From DASQFI01 sp050264575 (GTDB lineage Bacteria; Acidobacteriota; Vicinamibacteria; Vicinamibacterales; SCN-69-37), in contig JBLNGH010000118.1 in NCBI GenBank assembly GCA_050264575.1, positions 1 through 34,879 of the forward strand: DNA of 34,879 nucleotides, in the 5' to 3' direction. Made by a program: the position numbers and the translations under genes. The notes beneath the pieces are model-generated. The model was not told the origin of the DNA and searched no databases. It was given only the letters and a program-made list of their open reading frames with translations. Shown one piece after another: positions 7,923-16,592 of this stretch (its first letter is position 1; each line of letters begins with the position of its first letter).

Positions 7923-10164
7923 CACGCCCCGGCAGCGTCCCGCCACGGGCGCGAATCGCGTGCGCGACGTTCAGGGCGACGATGGACGAGTCGCGCCAGA
8001 ATGACGCCACCGGATTGCCGTTCCGTCCAGCGCCCGCGATTCCGGCAAATCGAAGATGATTGCGGGCTGCGTAGTACAGGCGCCGCGGGCCGGCGCCAAT
8101 CGATCGCTCCCCCTCGTGATATGCCGTCGCATCTCCGGCCAAAACGGTTTCGAAGCCGGCGCTGCGCGCGCGAAAGCAAAAATCGAGATCCTCGAAGCTG
8201 AAGAAGTACGCTTCGTCGAGCAGCCCAATCGCTTCGAAGACCTCTCGGCGGATCAGCATCGCGCAGCCGCTGACGGCGTCCGCGCGCGCGATCGTGTGAG
8301 GCGGTTCCATCGCCGGAAGTCGCGCGCCGAATGCGTTGTGCCGCATCCGGCCTGTTGACGATCGGTACGAAATCCCCAGCGTCCCCACGCGATCCGGCAC
8401 CGACCGGCTGAGAATCACGGGCCCCGCGATTCCGGCGCCGCTCTTCTCGAGTGCCTCACGCAGACGATCGGCGCAGCCCGAGGGCACGATCATGTCGCTG
8501 TTGACGAGAAACACATGAGACGCGCCGCCGGAGAGCGCCTCGCGGATCCCGACATTCATGCCGGCGGGAAATCCCAGGTTCCGCCCCGTCTGAATCACCA
8601 TCACGTCGTCGCCCAGCGCCAAGAACGCCCGCCGGCAGTCAGGGTCGGATCCGTTGTCGACGATGATGAGTCGCAACGGCGAAGAGGAATGCTGGAGCGA
8701 TCGCGCCGCGAGAATCGCATCGTCCGGCCGTCCGTAGTTCAGGACGATTGCTGCGACGCGGATATCGGCCGCACGCGGTTGGATGGACCTGGATGCCAGG
8801 GGAGAGGCGTGTCCGGCTGCGGAGGGAAGGTACCGCGATCGGATCAACGAGACGTCCTCGTCGATCGTCCGCGGCGGGCGGATTCCGCGCCGCAGGCAGT
8901 CGAGCAGATTTCGCTCGTCGACGAGGCGCGCGAGCGCGCGGTGGAGGTCTCCGGCATTGCCGGGCTCGAAGAGCAGCCCATTGACCCCGTCCTCGACCGT
9001 TTCCGGAATCCCGCCGATCCGCGACGCCACGACGGGCACGCCGGAGGCCAGCGCCTCCCGGATCACAATCGGACTGGTCTCGGGCCAGATGGACGGCACG
9101 ACGAGAACGTCGATCGTCCCCATGACTTCGGCCATTCGGTCATGCGGAATCGCGCCATGGAACCGCGCCCGTCCATCACGCATCGACCGGGCGAGCGCCG
9201 GCCAGTAGCTGTCGTCGCCGTGGTACGCCGAGTACGCGCCGAAGAAATCGAGTGTTGCCGATCCTCCCGGCAGACGGTGAAACGCGTCAATGAGGACGTG
9301 GGGGCCCTTCGACCTCATCAGAGTTCCGACGAAGCCCACACGAAGCCGGTCAGAGGATCGGCGCGTGATGTTTGGAAACGATCGCGGTTCGATCCCGTAC
9401 TCCGCCACCTGGATGCGATCGGCCGGCACACCGAACTCGATGAAGCGCCGGCGGATGTGATTGGACGGCGCAAAAAAGTGCGTGACCCGGGCGCAGACCT
9501 CGCGCATGTGCTCCAGGCGGCGGCGCGCTTCCGATGACGCCCGGCGATCGCTCGACAACTTTCCGCTCACGCCGCGGGCCCGCACAATCATCCTTTGCGC
9601 GATCATCGGCGGCAGACGGTCTGCGACGGCTCGCATCACCGCCGCACCGGCAAAACCAGCCGCGCCGATTCCGGCCGCCGGGCCAAGACAGTTCGCGCAG
9701 CCGGCCGGCTCCGGTCCCTCACAAACGCGATACCGCTCGTCGAGCAATTGCCCGCGGTGGCACATCAACCAGTAGTCGTGCAGCGTCATGAACACCGGCA
9801 CGCGCCTGGCCGCCAGCGTGTGAATGATTCCAGTCGACAGACAAGTCAGATGGTGAACGTGCGCGACATCCGGCGCAAACTCGTCGACGAGCGCGCCGGC
9901 GATCGAGTCAATCGACTCATTGCAATACGTGTCGGCGAAACTTCGAGCCTTGCGGAACGTGTTGTTGACCCAGACGATCCGGATCCCGGCGCGAGTTGCG
10001 GATCGGATCGAATACTCTGGCCGGCTCGGATCCTGCTCGCGGGTGAGCACGCAGACATCGTCGCCAAACCGATCGCGAAGCGTGCGCGCGTGCGCGTCCG
10101 CATAGATCTCGGTCCCACCCTGCGCGGCGGGCGGGAAACCGTGGACCACGAGCAACACACGCAT
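7861..10164 (-). CDS. Bifunctional glycosyltransferase: GT4 fused to GT2
   Basis: The 767-residue protein joins two complete catalytic domains. Residues 1 to about 430 form a GT4: MRVLLVVHGFPPAAQGGTEI at the start, RLRVGFVGTLMRSKGPHVLI opening the donor domain, and the E-x7-E signature in WPETSPIVIREALASGVPVV. Residues about 458-740 form a GT2 of the rhamnosyltransferase-like type: IRVAAIVLNYGRPDDAI, IIVDNGSDPDCR, the VNSDM metal motif, and FFSFEDLDFCFRARSAGF. The linker is Pro/Ala/Arg rich. Two enzymes on one chain would add consecutive sugars. The ATG at 10164 overlaps the upstream TGA by one base (TGATG). It is the last gene of the operon headed by the cyclase-like gene. Confidence 0.9.
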   Translation of the reverse strand: MRVLLVVHGFPPAAQGGTEIYADAHARTLRDRFGDDVCVLTREQDPSRPEYSIRSATRAGIRIVWVNNTFRKARSFADTYCNESIDSIAGALVDEFAPDVAHVHHLTCLSTGIIHTLAARRVPVFMTLHDYWLMCHRGQLLDERYRVCEGPEPAGCANCLGPAAGIGAAGFAGAAVMRAVADRLPPMIAQRMIVRARGVSGKLSSDRRASSEARRRLEHMREVCARVTHFFAPSNHIRRRFIEFGVPADRIQVAEYGIEPRSFPNITRRSSDRLRVGFVGTLMRSKGPHVLIDAFHRLPGGSATLDFFGAYSAYHGDDSYWPALARSMRDGRARFHGAIPHDRMAEVMGTIDVLVVPSIWPETSPIVIREALASGVPVVASRIGGIPETVEDGVNGLLFEPGNAGDLHRALARLVDERNLLDCLRRGIRPPRTIDEDVSLIRSRYLPSAAGHASPLASRSIQPRAADIRVAAIVLNYGRPDDAILAARSLQHSSSPLRLIIVDNGSDPDCRRAFLALGDDVMVIQTGRNLGFPAGMNVGIREALSGGASHVFLVNSDMIVPSGCADRLREALEKSGAGIAGPVILSRSVPDRVGTLGISYRSSTGRMRHNAFGARLPAMEPPHTIARADAVSGCAMLIRREVFEAIGLLDEAYFFSFEDLDFCFRARSAGFETVLAGDATAYHEGERSIGAGPRRLYYAARNHLRFAGIAGAGRNGNPVASFWRDSSIVALNVAHAIRARGGTLPGRVTAVVRGTRDHVAGRYGEQS

Positions 10165-11174
10165 CAGAGTTTCAGAATGGTACCAGGACGATCGTACAGG
10201 TCGGGCTCAGGCAGAGCGGCTTCCTTTTCCCTGTCACCCGTTACCCTTTCCTCTGCCCTCTGCCCTCTGCCCTTTGCCCTCGCATCTCGCCCTCCCAAGT
10301 ACTGCGCGAGCGGCCAGACCACGGAGAGCGCCGCCGCACGCGGCCACTGCGCGGGTGCCGCGCGCTCGCACCAGAGATTCGTGACGAGTGACGATGCGAT
10401 CGCTCGCGCCAGGAGCGGCGGCGTCGGGATGGTCTCGATCCCGAACAGCTCAGACAGCCGCTTGTGCAGCGCGTGCGTGCGGAAGAGCTCGTACCACGGC
10501 GACCGATCGTGCGAGTGCACGACGATCGCCTCGGGCACGAAGGCGAGCTTGTGCCCAGCCAGCAGGACCTCACGAGCCCACTGCAGGTCCTCCGCGATCG
10601 GCGACGAGTGAAACGGATGCTCGGTCCAGACGGATCGCCTGATGCACGAGCAGACGTTGTCGAACGCGCAGAACTCCATCCGTTGAAGCGGCAGCAGATC
10701 ATCGAGCTCGGCAGGACCGCTCAACGATCTGGTCCAGCCTGAATCCTTGGAGGCGACCCATTTCGAAAGACAACGGCGTGCGATCGCGCTCGCATTCGGC
10801 GCCGGTTGCTGGCGGGCGAACGTCCCGGCCAGTTCCGCATCGGCGAAGAGCGGCGCCGTCAACGCCTCCAGCCAGTGCTCGGAGGCGGGCACCGCATCCT
10901 GGACCAGCAGGACGACAAGCTCGCCCGTGGCCTGCATGATGCCGAGATTCCGGGTCAGGCCGTGATCGAACGTGTGGGGCGGAATGCTGATGAGGTGATT
11001 GACCTTTCCGCGCAGCAGATCGAGCGTGCCGTCGGTGGATCCGGAGTCGATCGCGATGGTCTCGAGCCCGAATGACGCGCGCTGCCGCCAGACGGCATCG
11101 AGTACAGCCGGCAGCGTCGCCGCCCCGTTTTTCGTCGGCAACACAAGCGAAACGCGGTGCGGACTCTCAGTCAA
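10164..11174 (-). CDS. Glycosyltransferase family 2 with repeat-derived C-terminus
   Basis: The 336-residue protein is a GT-A transferase close to rhamnosyltransferases: VSLVLPTKNGAATLPAVL, IAIDSGSTDGTLDLL, LVQDAVP in place of a typical DxD, and an acidic IAEDLQWAREVLLAGHKLAF near residue 200. The DNA coding the last 45 residues includes a GGGCAGA heptamer tract that gives AKGRGQRAEERVTGDREKE, so the C-terminus is a recent low-complexity addition. The TTG start at 11174 overlaps the stop of the GT4 gene (TTGA), and the stop overlaps the next ATG. Nucleotide-sugar specificity is unknown. Confidence 0.9.
   Translation of the reverse strand: MTESPHRVSLVLPTKNGAATLPAVLDAVWRQRASFGLETIAIDSGSTDGTLDLLRGKVNHLISIPPHTFDHGLTRNLGIMQATGELVVLLVQDAVPASEHWLEALTAPLFADAELAGTFARQQPAPNASAIARRCLSKWVASKDSGWTRSLSGPAELDDLLPLQRMEFCAFDNVCSCIRRSVWTEHPFHSSPIAEDLQWAREVLLAGHKLAFVPEAIVVHSHDRSPWYELFRTHALHKRLSELFGIETIPTPPLLARAIASSLVTNLWCERAAPAQWPRAAALSVVWPLAQYLGGRDARAKGRGQRAEERVTGDREKEAALPEPDLYDRPGTILKL
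10211..10296. repeat. GGGCAGA heptamer tract inside coding sequence
   Basis: On the minus strand the stretch reads as repeats of GGGCAAA/GGGCAGA/GGGCAGA/GGGCAGA, followed by a degenerate purine-rich tail (aaagggtaacgggtgacagg). It keeps the frame of the GT2 gene open to its stop at 10164. Similar heptamer tracts are common between genes in some soil bacteria and cyanobacteria; here one has become protein. Confidence 0.75.
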
Positions 11175-12559
11175 TTCTGTCCCCCGACTGCGGCACTATT
11201 CAGTACCTCGGCATACCGGGCCTCCCACTCCAGAGCGTCTTCCGTAATCGACTTCACAGGCGGCAAATGCGCGGAAAACCCGGCGAGACGCGCCGGATGA
11301 TCGATGACGTGCCGGAGCGCGCGGGCCAGATCGGCGGCGGAATCCGGGTCGAACAGCAAGCCGTTCCGCCCGTCGTCGACGAGCTCCTGAATGCCGCCGA
11401 TGCGGGCGCCAATCACCGGCACGCCGGCCTGATACGCCTCGTGGATCACGAGCGGCGAGTTCTCGAGCCACAGCGACGGGACGACGAGGACGTCGATCGA
11501 TGCGTACGCCGCCGCTGCGCGCTGCCGTTCGAACTGACCGGCGAACGTCACCGGCAGACCTGATGCGCCGGCGCGAAGCTCGCCTGCGTAATCGGCGAAG
11601 ACTCCAGGGTCGCCGTAAATCGTCACCGCATACGAGCCGGCTGGCAGGGACCGGACCGCATCGAGCAGAACGTGGACCCCTTTGTGCCAGACCAGCGTGC
11701 CGACGTAGCCGATCCGCACGGGACCCGTTCGCGGCGCAGCCGGCGCCTCGGATGCCGGTTCCAGCGGCGGAAAGCCGTAATCGGAGACACGGATCCGCGA
11801 CGGCGCGATGCCGAGCCGCTCGTATTCACGCGCAATCGATGCCGACGGCGCCACGAAGAGATCGATCTGCTGCCAGGCGTCCCGCGCCGCTGCCAGTCGG
11901 CGGGTGATGTCCTGCGGCTCGATGCGCCAACCTGCGGATTGCGGCGCTGCCGCAGCCAGCCGGCCGGTCAGCGCGGGCAGACGCCGCCGGGCCGCTCCCG
12001 CGAGCGACCGCACGGGCGCCGGCGCCGCCGCGACCAGGCCGAGCGACATCTTCGTGTGAAACGTCGACTCCTTGAAACAGCGCGCACACCGATCGACGTC
12101 GATCTCATGGCAGACGTGGCGATCGGCGCGATGGATGCGCTGCCCGCCCGAAGGGCAGACGAGCGTGTAGTCGTGCAGCGTCGCCACGACCGGAATGCCG
12201 GCGGCCCTCGCCAGCGCCGGCAGCTCGAATGACAGATTCATCAGGTTGTGCACGTGCACGACGTCCGGCTGGATCGCGCGCAGCACGTGACGAAGCCGAT
12301 CGCCAATCATCGGCGACCGGTACGTGTCCGCGAACGATCCGCACACCCAGTTGTTGACGATCTCGACCACCGGCAGCCCGTCGTGCAGACGCCAGACGAG
12401 GTCGCCGTGCGCGCTGGAGGGATCGTAGTCCGCGCACAGGATCGTGACGCGATGGCGCCGCGCAAGCTCACGTCCCAGCTCGAGCGCGTAAAGCTCGGAT
12501 CCCGCCTGATAACGCGGCAGGAAGTCGTGGATGGCGTGAAGCAGACGAAGTGGAGCCAC
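11171..12559 (-). CDS. Glycosyltransferase family 4
   Basis: The 462-residue GT-B enzyme begins MAPLRLLHAIHDFLPRYQAG (GTG start at 12559, 3 bp after the stop of the cyclase-like gene). A cysteine-bearing segment (LVCPSGGQRIHRADRHVCHE...DRCARCF, about residues 132-162) is shared in position with the GT4 half of the fusion at 7861-10164 and may bind a metal. The donor domain opens VRIGYVGTLVWHKGVHVLLD, and the E-x7-E motif is in LENSPLVIHEAYQAGVPVIG. The sequence resembles the fusion's GT4 half through the whole length, so the two may be duplicates. It is the second gene of the operon. Confidence 0.92.
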   Translation of the reverse strand: MAPLRLLHAIHDFLPRYQAGSELYALELGRELARRHRVTILCADYDPSSAHGDLVWRLHDGLPVVEIVNNWVCGSFADTYRSPMIGDRLRHVLRAIQPDVVHVHNLMNLSFELPALARAAGIPVVATLHDYTLVCPSGGQRIHRADRHVCHEIDVDRCARCFKESTFHTKMSLGLVAAAPAPVRSLAGAARRRLPALTGRLAAAAPQSAGWRIEPQDITRRLAAARDAWQQIDLFVAPSASIAREYERLGIAPSRIRVSDYGFPPLEPASEAPAAPRTGPVRIGYVGTLVWHKGVHVLLDAVRSLPAGSYAVTIYGDPGVFADYAGELRAGASGLPVTFAGQFERQRAAAAYASIDVLVVPSLWLENSPLVIHEAYQAGVPVIGARIGGIQELVDDGRNGLLFDPDSAADLARALRHVIDHPARLAGFSAHLPPVKSITEDALEWEARYAEVLNSAAVGGQN

Positions 12560-12562
12560 CTG

Positions 12563-13726
12563 CTACAACAGCAGCGCCTCGACCCGGTGGGCGTGGACCA
12601 GATCCTCGCACGGCGACCACTTGAAGATCGTGAACCGTCCGTCCTGCGAGGCGACGAGCGCAACGGCGTCGCGCTGATCGTGCACGAACTGCGCGGCCGA
12701 GAGATGCCGCGTCCCGCCGAGCTGCGCCGGCGGGGCGGTCGACGTCGTGCTCCCCTCCACCGGCTCGGTGACCATCACCGTCTCGACCGGCGGACTGCCC
12801 CGCCGCCGCGTGATCTTCGCGCCAAACGCCAGCAACTCGTATTGATCGGTGACGAGCGTGGCGCCATCGACCGCCGTCAGCCCGGCGAGCGCGTCAACCG
12901 CGCGCCGGAAATCCTCCTGCCATTCGTGCGCCGCACCCCTGTCCTTGTCGTGCCGCATCAGATCCGCAAGCTCGGAAAACGGTGGTTGAACCGAATACAA
13001 GACCGGGCTGGCAACTGACTCGCGCCACGCCGACGATCCGGCCGGCGTCACGAGCAGCGTCCCGCCACGGCCGTGCGCGCGCATCGACGCGGCCAGCTGC
13101 ACCAGAACGTTCACCGACTCGCCGTTCGGCACCGAGGTGTCGGTCCCGAGGAGCGACCGCAGCATCCCGGGACAATCCGGTACGTCGACCCCGCGTTCGT
13201 CGACGAACTTGATCTGATCGCCCTCGAGGACCGCGACGTTGATGAACTTGCCAATCGGCTCGCTGCGATCCTTGACGACGAGCAGGCCGGACGCGATGAC
13301 CTCGATGACGAAGCAATACGCCGGCAGAATGCGAGTCGTCCCCCAGACGCGGAGCGTGCCGAGATTGCCAGGCACCCGGTCGGCCGCGGTCTCGTGCCAG
13401 ACGCCCAGGTGGATGCCGGGGCGCTCGACGGCCGGCGCCAGTTTGGCAAGTGCCGCCGGGTCGAGCGGCAGTTGCTGTTCGAATCGCAGCGGTTGACCGG
13501 CCTGTTCCGGCGGCAGCAGCGCGAGCGAAATCTTCGGCGTGAGCCCCTCTTCCCGGCGGAGACTCGCCCAGAACGCGGCATCGATCAGCGTCTCGATTGC
13601 CTCGGCGTCCGGCTCCGGCGCCAGCGCCTCGCGCCCGCGTTCGCGCGCGAGCGCCAGCCGCCGGCTGAAATGCGCCTGCACCTTTTTCGCGACAATCCGC
13701 GCCGCGGGGTACGCCGGGTCGGACAT
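12563..13726 (-). CDS. DACNV sensor plus diadenylate-cyclase-like (DAC) domain protein
   Basis: The 387-residue protein looks cytoplasmic, with no signal or membrane segment. The C-terminal part matches the DAC (DisA_N) fold: AVDGATLV with DGA at residues 287-289, a variable loop, GGTRHLSAAQF with the RHxSA motif at 340-344, and DAVALVASQDGRFTIF. These are the two nucleotide-binding motifs of c-di-AMP synthases. The usual SEE acidic stretch is SQD here, so activity may be altered. Residues about 8-270 fit the probable sensor domain called DACNV (AFWASLRREEG, KISLALLPPE, GKFINVAVLEGDQIKFVDERG). The ATG at 13726 has GGAG 11 bp upstream. It heads an operon of three glycosyltransferase genes, a context suggesting nucleotide control of glycan synthesis (inference). 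Confidence 0.8.
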   Translation of the reverse strand: MSDPAYPAARIVAKKVQAHFSRRLALARERGREALAPEPDAEAIETLIDAAFWASLRREEGLTPKISLALLPPEQAGQPLRFEQQLPLDPAALAKLAPAVERPGIHLGVWHETAADRVPGNLGTLRVWGTTRILPAYCFVIEVIASGLLVVKDRSEPIGKFINVAVLEGDQIKFVDERGVDVPDCPGMLRSLLGTDTSVPNGESVNVLVQLAASMRAHGRGGTLLVTPAGSSAWRESVASPVLYSVQPPFSELADLMRHDKDRGAAHEWQEDFRRAVDALAGLTAVDGATLVTDQYELLAFGAKITRRRGSPPVETVMVTEPVEGSTTSTAPPAQLGGTRHLSAAQFVHDQRDAVALVASQDGRFTIFKWSPCEDLVHAHRVEALLL

Positions 13727-13764
13727 ACTCGGTCTCCGAGCTTACCAACAGTGACAGAGAAATG

Positions 13765-13928
13765 GTGATTTCGTGATGTGGTGACGCGGTGATGTGAAAA
13801 GCACTTGTTTGACATCGGCCCGGCTGACGCCAGGTCGGTAGGCGACAAGTGCCTTTCAGATCACCACATCACCACATCACCACATCACCACATTACGAAA
13901 TCACCACATCACCACATCACGAAATCAC
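13765..13928. repeat. Nested inverted repeat with ATCACCAC-type arms
   Basis: The outer arms are a perfect 20-bp inverted pair (13765-13784 and 13909-13928, gtgatttcgtgatgtggtga). The inner arms are gaaaagcacttgt (13796-13808) and acaagtgcctttc (13845-13857), differing at one base. The right half contains about seven copies of the 8-bp unit atcaccac, so it is longer than the left. The element fills nearly the whole gap between two divergent start codons (13726 minus and 13947 plus), so any promoter for these genes must lie in or beside it. Confidence 0.9.
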
Positions 13929-13946
13929 AAATAAGATAATGCCCGG

Positions 13947-16253
13947 GTGAGTCGCCGCCAGCGATCGCGCTCGAAACACGAGCCTCAGTCAACGCGCAGG
14001 GCCTCGATTGTCGCCGCCCGTGAAGGTCCGGCCGACCCCAGCAATGTCGCCGGCCTTGAAAGGCCGGCCTCCACGACTCTGCTGTTGCCGGCGCTCGTGC
14101 TCGCAGTCCTCGTCGCGTACTACCCGGCGTGGCGCGGCGGACAATTGTGGGACGACGACGCGCACATTACGAGCGTGGAGTTGCAGTCGGCTGACGGGCT
14201 GCGCCGGATCTGGTTCGAGCTTGGCGCCACGCAGCAGTATTACCCGGTCGTCCACTCCACGTTCTGGATCCTTCACAAGCTCTGGGGCGACGCGACGCTC
14301 GGATACCACATTGTCAACATCGTCCTGCACGCGCTGTCCGCGTTTCTCGTCGTCGTCATCCTGCGCCGCCTGGTGGTTCCCGGCGCGATGCTCGCGGGCG
14401 TCCTCTTTGCGCTGCATCCGGTTCACGTCGAATCGGTCGCGTGGATGACGGAGCTCAAGAACACGCTGTCCGGCGTGTTCTGCCTGACCGCCGCGCTGGC
14501 GTATCTCGAGTTCGACCGCCACAGACGGCGTGTGTGGTACGCGCTGGCGTTCGTTCTCTTCTGTCTGGCACTTCTCAGCAAGTCGGTGACGGCGACGCTG
14601 CCGGCCGTACTGCTGGTCGTCTTCTGGTGGCAGCGTGGCCGGCTGTCGTGGAAGCAGGACGTCGCCCCGCTCGTTCCGTTCTTCATCGCCGGCATCGCCG
14701 CGGGTCTTTTTACGGCGTGGGTCGAGCGCACGTTCATCGGCGCTCGCGGCGCGGAGTTTCACTTGAGTCTGCTCGAGCGGCTGCTCATCGCCGGCCGCGC
14801 GCCCTGGTTCTATCTGGCCAAGCTGATCTGGCCCGTGAACCTGATCTTCGTCTACCCGCGATGGCAGATCGATCCTGCCGTCTGGTGGCAGTACCTCTAT
14901 GCGATCGGACTCGTTGCGGCAGTCGTGCTCTTGTGGCGTTTCCGAACGACGTCCCGGGCGCCACTGGCGGCCGTGCTCATCTTCTGCGGAACCCTTGTCC
15001 CGGCGCTTGGATTCGTGAACGTCTTTCCATTCCGCTATTCGTTCGTCGCGGATCATTTCCAGTACTTGGCCAGCATCCCGATGCTGGCCCTCGCGGCGGC
15101 GGGTGTCGCACTTCTGGTGCCACGCGTCGCAGCAGCGGAGCGACAAACGCGAGTGTTCGCGTTGCTCGTGCTGATTCCTGGCGCCGGACTCGGCGGATTG
15201 ACCTGGCATCAGAGCCGGCAATACATCAGTGCCGAGGTCTTGTATCGCGAGACGATCGCCCGGAATCCTTCAGCGTGGATGGCTTACAACAACCTCGGCG
15301 CCTTGAAAGTGACCGGAACGTCTGAGGATCTCGCTGAAGCGGCCAGCCTGCTTCAGACCTCGGTGCGTCTCTATCCCGGCAATGCCGAGGCGCACAACAA
15401 TCTCGGCGTCGCGTACCAGCGGATGGGCCGATACGACGATGCGGCTCGGGAGCATCAAGAAGCGCTCCGACTCTTCCCAACCTACGCCGAGGCCTATAAC
15501 AACATGGGGATCGTCGCCGAACATCTGGGTCAGATCGAGGAAGCACAGCGCTTCTATGCGGTGGCGCTCAGATTGCAGTCGAACAGCCGCAACACCGCCG
15601 AAGCGCGCCACAACATGGGGAGCGTGCTTCAGAAGCTCGGCCGCAACGAGGAGGCAGTCACCGAGATCCGCGAGGCGTTGCGACTCAACCCGCGCTACGC
15701 CGACGCGCACGACAACCTGGGCTCGGCGCTGATGCGGCTGGGCCGGACCGACGAAGCGATTGCGCATTACACCGAAGCGATTCGCCTCAAACCGGATTAT
15801 GCGGAAGCGCACAACAATCTCGGCAGAGCGCTGCTGCAGGCGGGGCGCGCAGAGGGTGCGATCGCCGAGTTCAACGAGACGATTCGGCTCAAGCCCGACG
15901 CGGCGCTGCCGCACGTCAATTTGGCGGACGTCCTGCGGCGGCTTGGCCGCCGCGACGAGGCGATCTCACACCTGCAGACGGCGATCCGATTGCAGCCAGA
16001 CCTCGCGTTCGCGCACTACAGTCTCGGCAATCTGCTGCACGACAAGGGGCTTTTTGCGGAAGCCGTTGCCGAGTATCGCGAGGCGCTCCGCTACGAGCCG
16101 GAGGCGACCTCGTATGCGATCCACAACGATCTCGGCGTCGCGCTCGCGCAGTTCGGACGCCGCCAGGAGGCGCTCGCCGAATTCGACCGCGCACTGCAGA
16201 TCAAGCCGGATTTTGCCGATGCGAAAGCGAACAGAGCCAGAGCTGTGAAGTAA
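13947..16253 (+). CDS. Large membrane protein with about nine TPR repeats (TMTC-like, possible GT-C)
   Basis: The 768-residue protein starts at GTG 13947. The first 45 residues are basic and include an in-frame palindromic element (residues about 25-44). About ten membrane segments follow (48-415), with GGQLWDDDAHITS after the first helix, an acidic cluster where GT-C enzymes carry the catalytic acid, and LFALHPVHVESVAWMTELKN, typical of TMTC-type proteins. From about 430 to the end there are about nine TPRs with strong consensus (AEAHNNLGVAYQRMG, ADAHDNLGSALMRLG, AEAHNNLGRALLQAG). By family it could transfer a sugar, perhaps mannose, to proteins on the outer face; this is unproven. The paralogue at 1957-3651 has fewer repeats. 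Confidence 0.8.
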   Translation: MSRRQRSRSKHEPQSTRRASIVAAREGPADPSNVAGLERPASTTLLLPALVLAVLVAYYPAWRGGQLWDDDAHITSVELQSADGLRRIWFELGATQQYYPVVHSTFWILHKLWGDATLGYHIVNIVLHALSAFLVVVILRRLVVPGAMLAGVLFALHPVHVESVAWMTELKNTLSGVFCLTAALAYLEFDRHRRRVWYALAFVLFCLALLSKSVTATLPAVLLVVFWWQRGRLSWKQDVAPLVPFFIAGIAAGLFTAWVERTFIGARGAEFHLSLLERLLIAGRAPWFYLAKLIWPVNLIFVYPRWQIDPAVWWQYLYAIGLVAAVVLLWRFRTTSRAPLAAVLIFCGTLVPALGFVNVFPFRYSFVADHFQYLASIPMLALAAAGVALLVPRVAAAERQTRVFALLVLIPGAGLGGLTWHQSRQYISAEVLYRETIARNPSAWMAYNNLGALKVTGTSEDLAEAASLLQTSVRLYPGNAEAHNNLGVAYQRMGRYDDAAREHQEALRLFPTYAEAYNNMGIVAEHLGQIEEAQRFYAVALRLQSNSRNTAEARHNMGSVLQKLGRNEEAVTEIREALRLNPRYADAHDNLGSALMRLGRTDEAIAHYTEAIRLKPDYAEAHNNLGRALLQAGRAEGAIAEFNETIRLKPDAALPHVNLADVLRRLGRRDEAISHLQTAIRLQPDLAFAHYSLGNLLHDKGLFAEAVAEYREALRYEPEATSYAIHNDLGVALAQFGRRQEALAEFDRALQIKPDFADAKANRARAVK
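14020..14077. repeat. In-frame palindromic repeat element, copy 2
   Basis: It is homologous to the element at 5970-6052: both run from GTG(T/A)AGG to GGCCGGCCT(A/C)CACGAC with alignable sequence between. It has a 9-bp hairpin GCCGGCCTT/AAGGCCGGC with a GA centre (14049-14068); the left hairpin has decayed. It codes residues about 25-44 of the TPR protein without a stop. Confidence 0.8.

Positions 16254-16592
<339 letters not shown>

Noticed and set aside
13858..13928. Possible CRISPR array (repeating atcaccac)
   Set aside because: Units are contiguous 8-bp copies with no spacers and no cas genes nearby.
13989..15221. 410-codon minus-strand frame opposite the TPR membrane protein
   Set aside because: It has antisense composition without motifs; the plus frame has membrane segments and clean TPRs.
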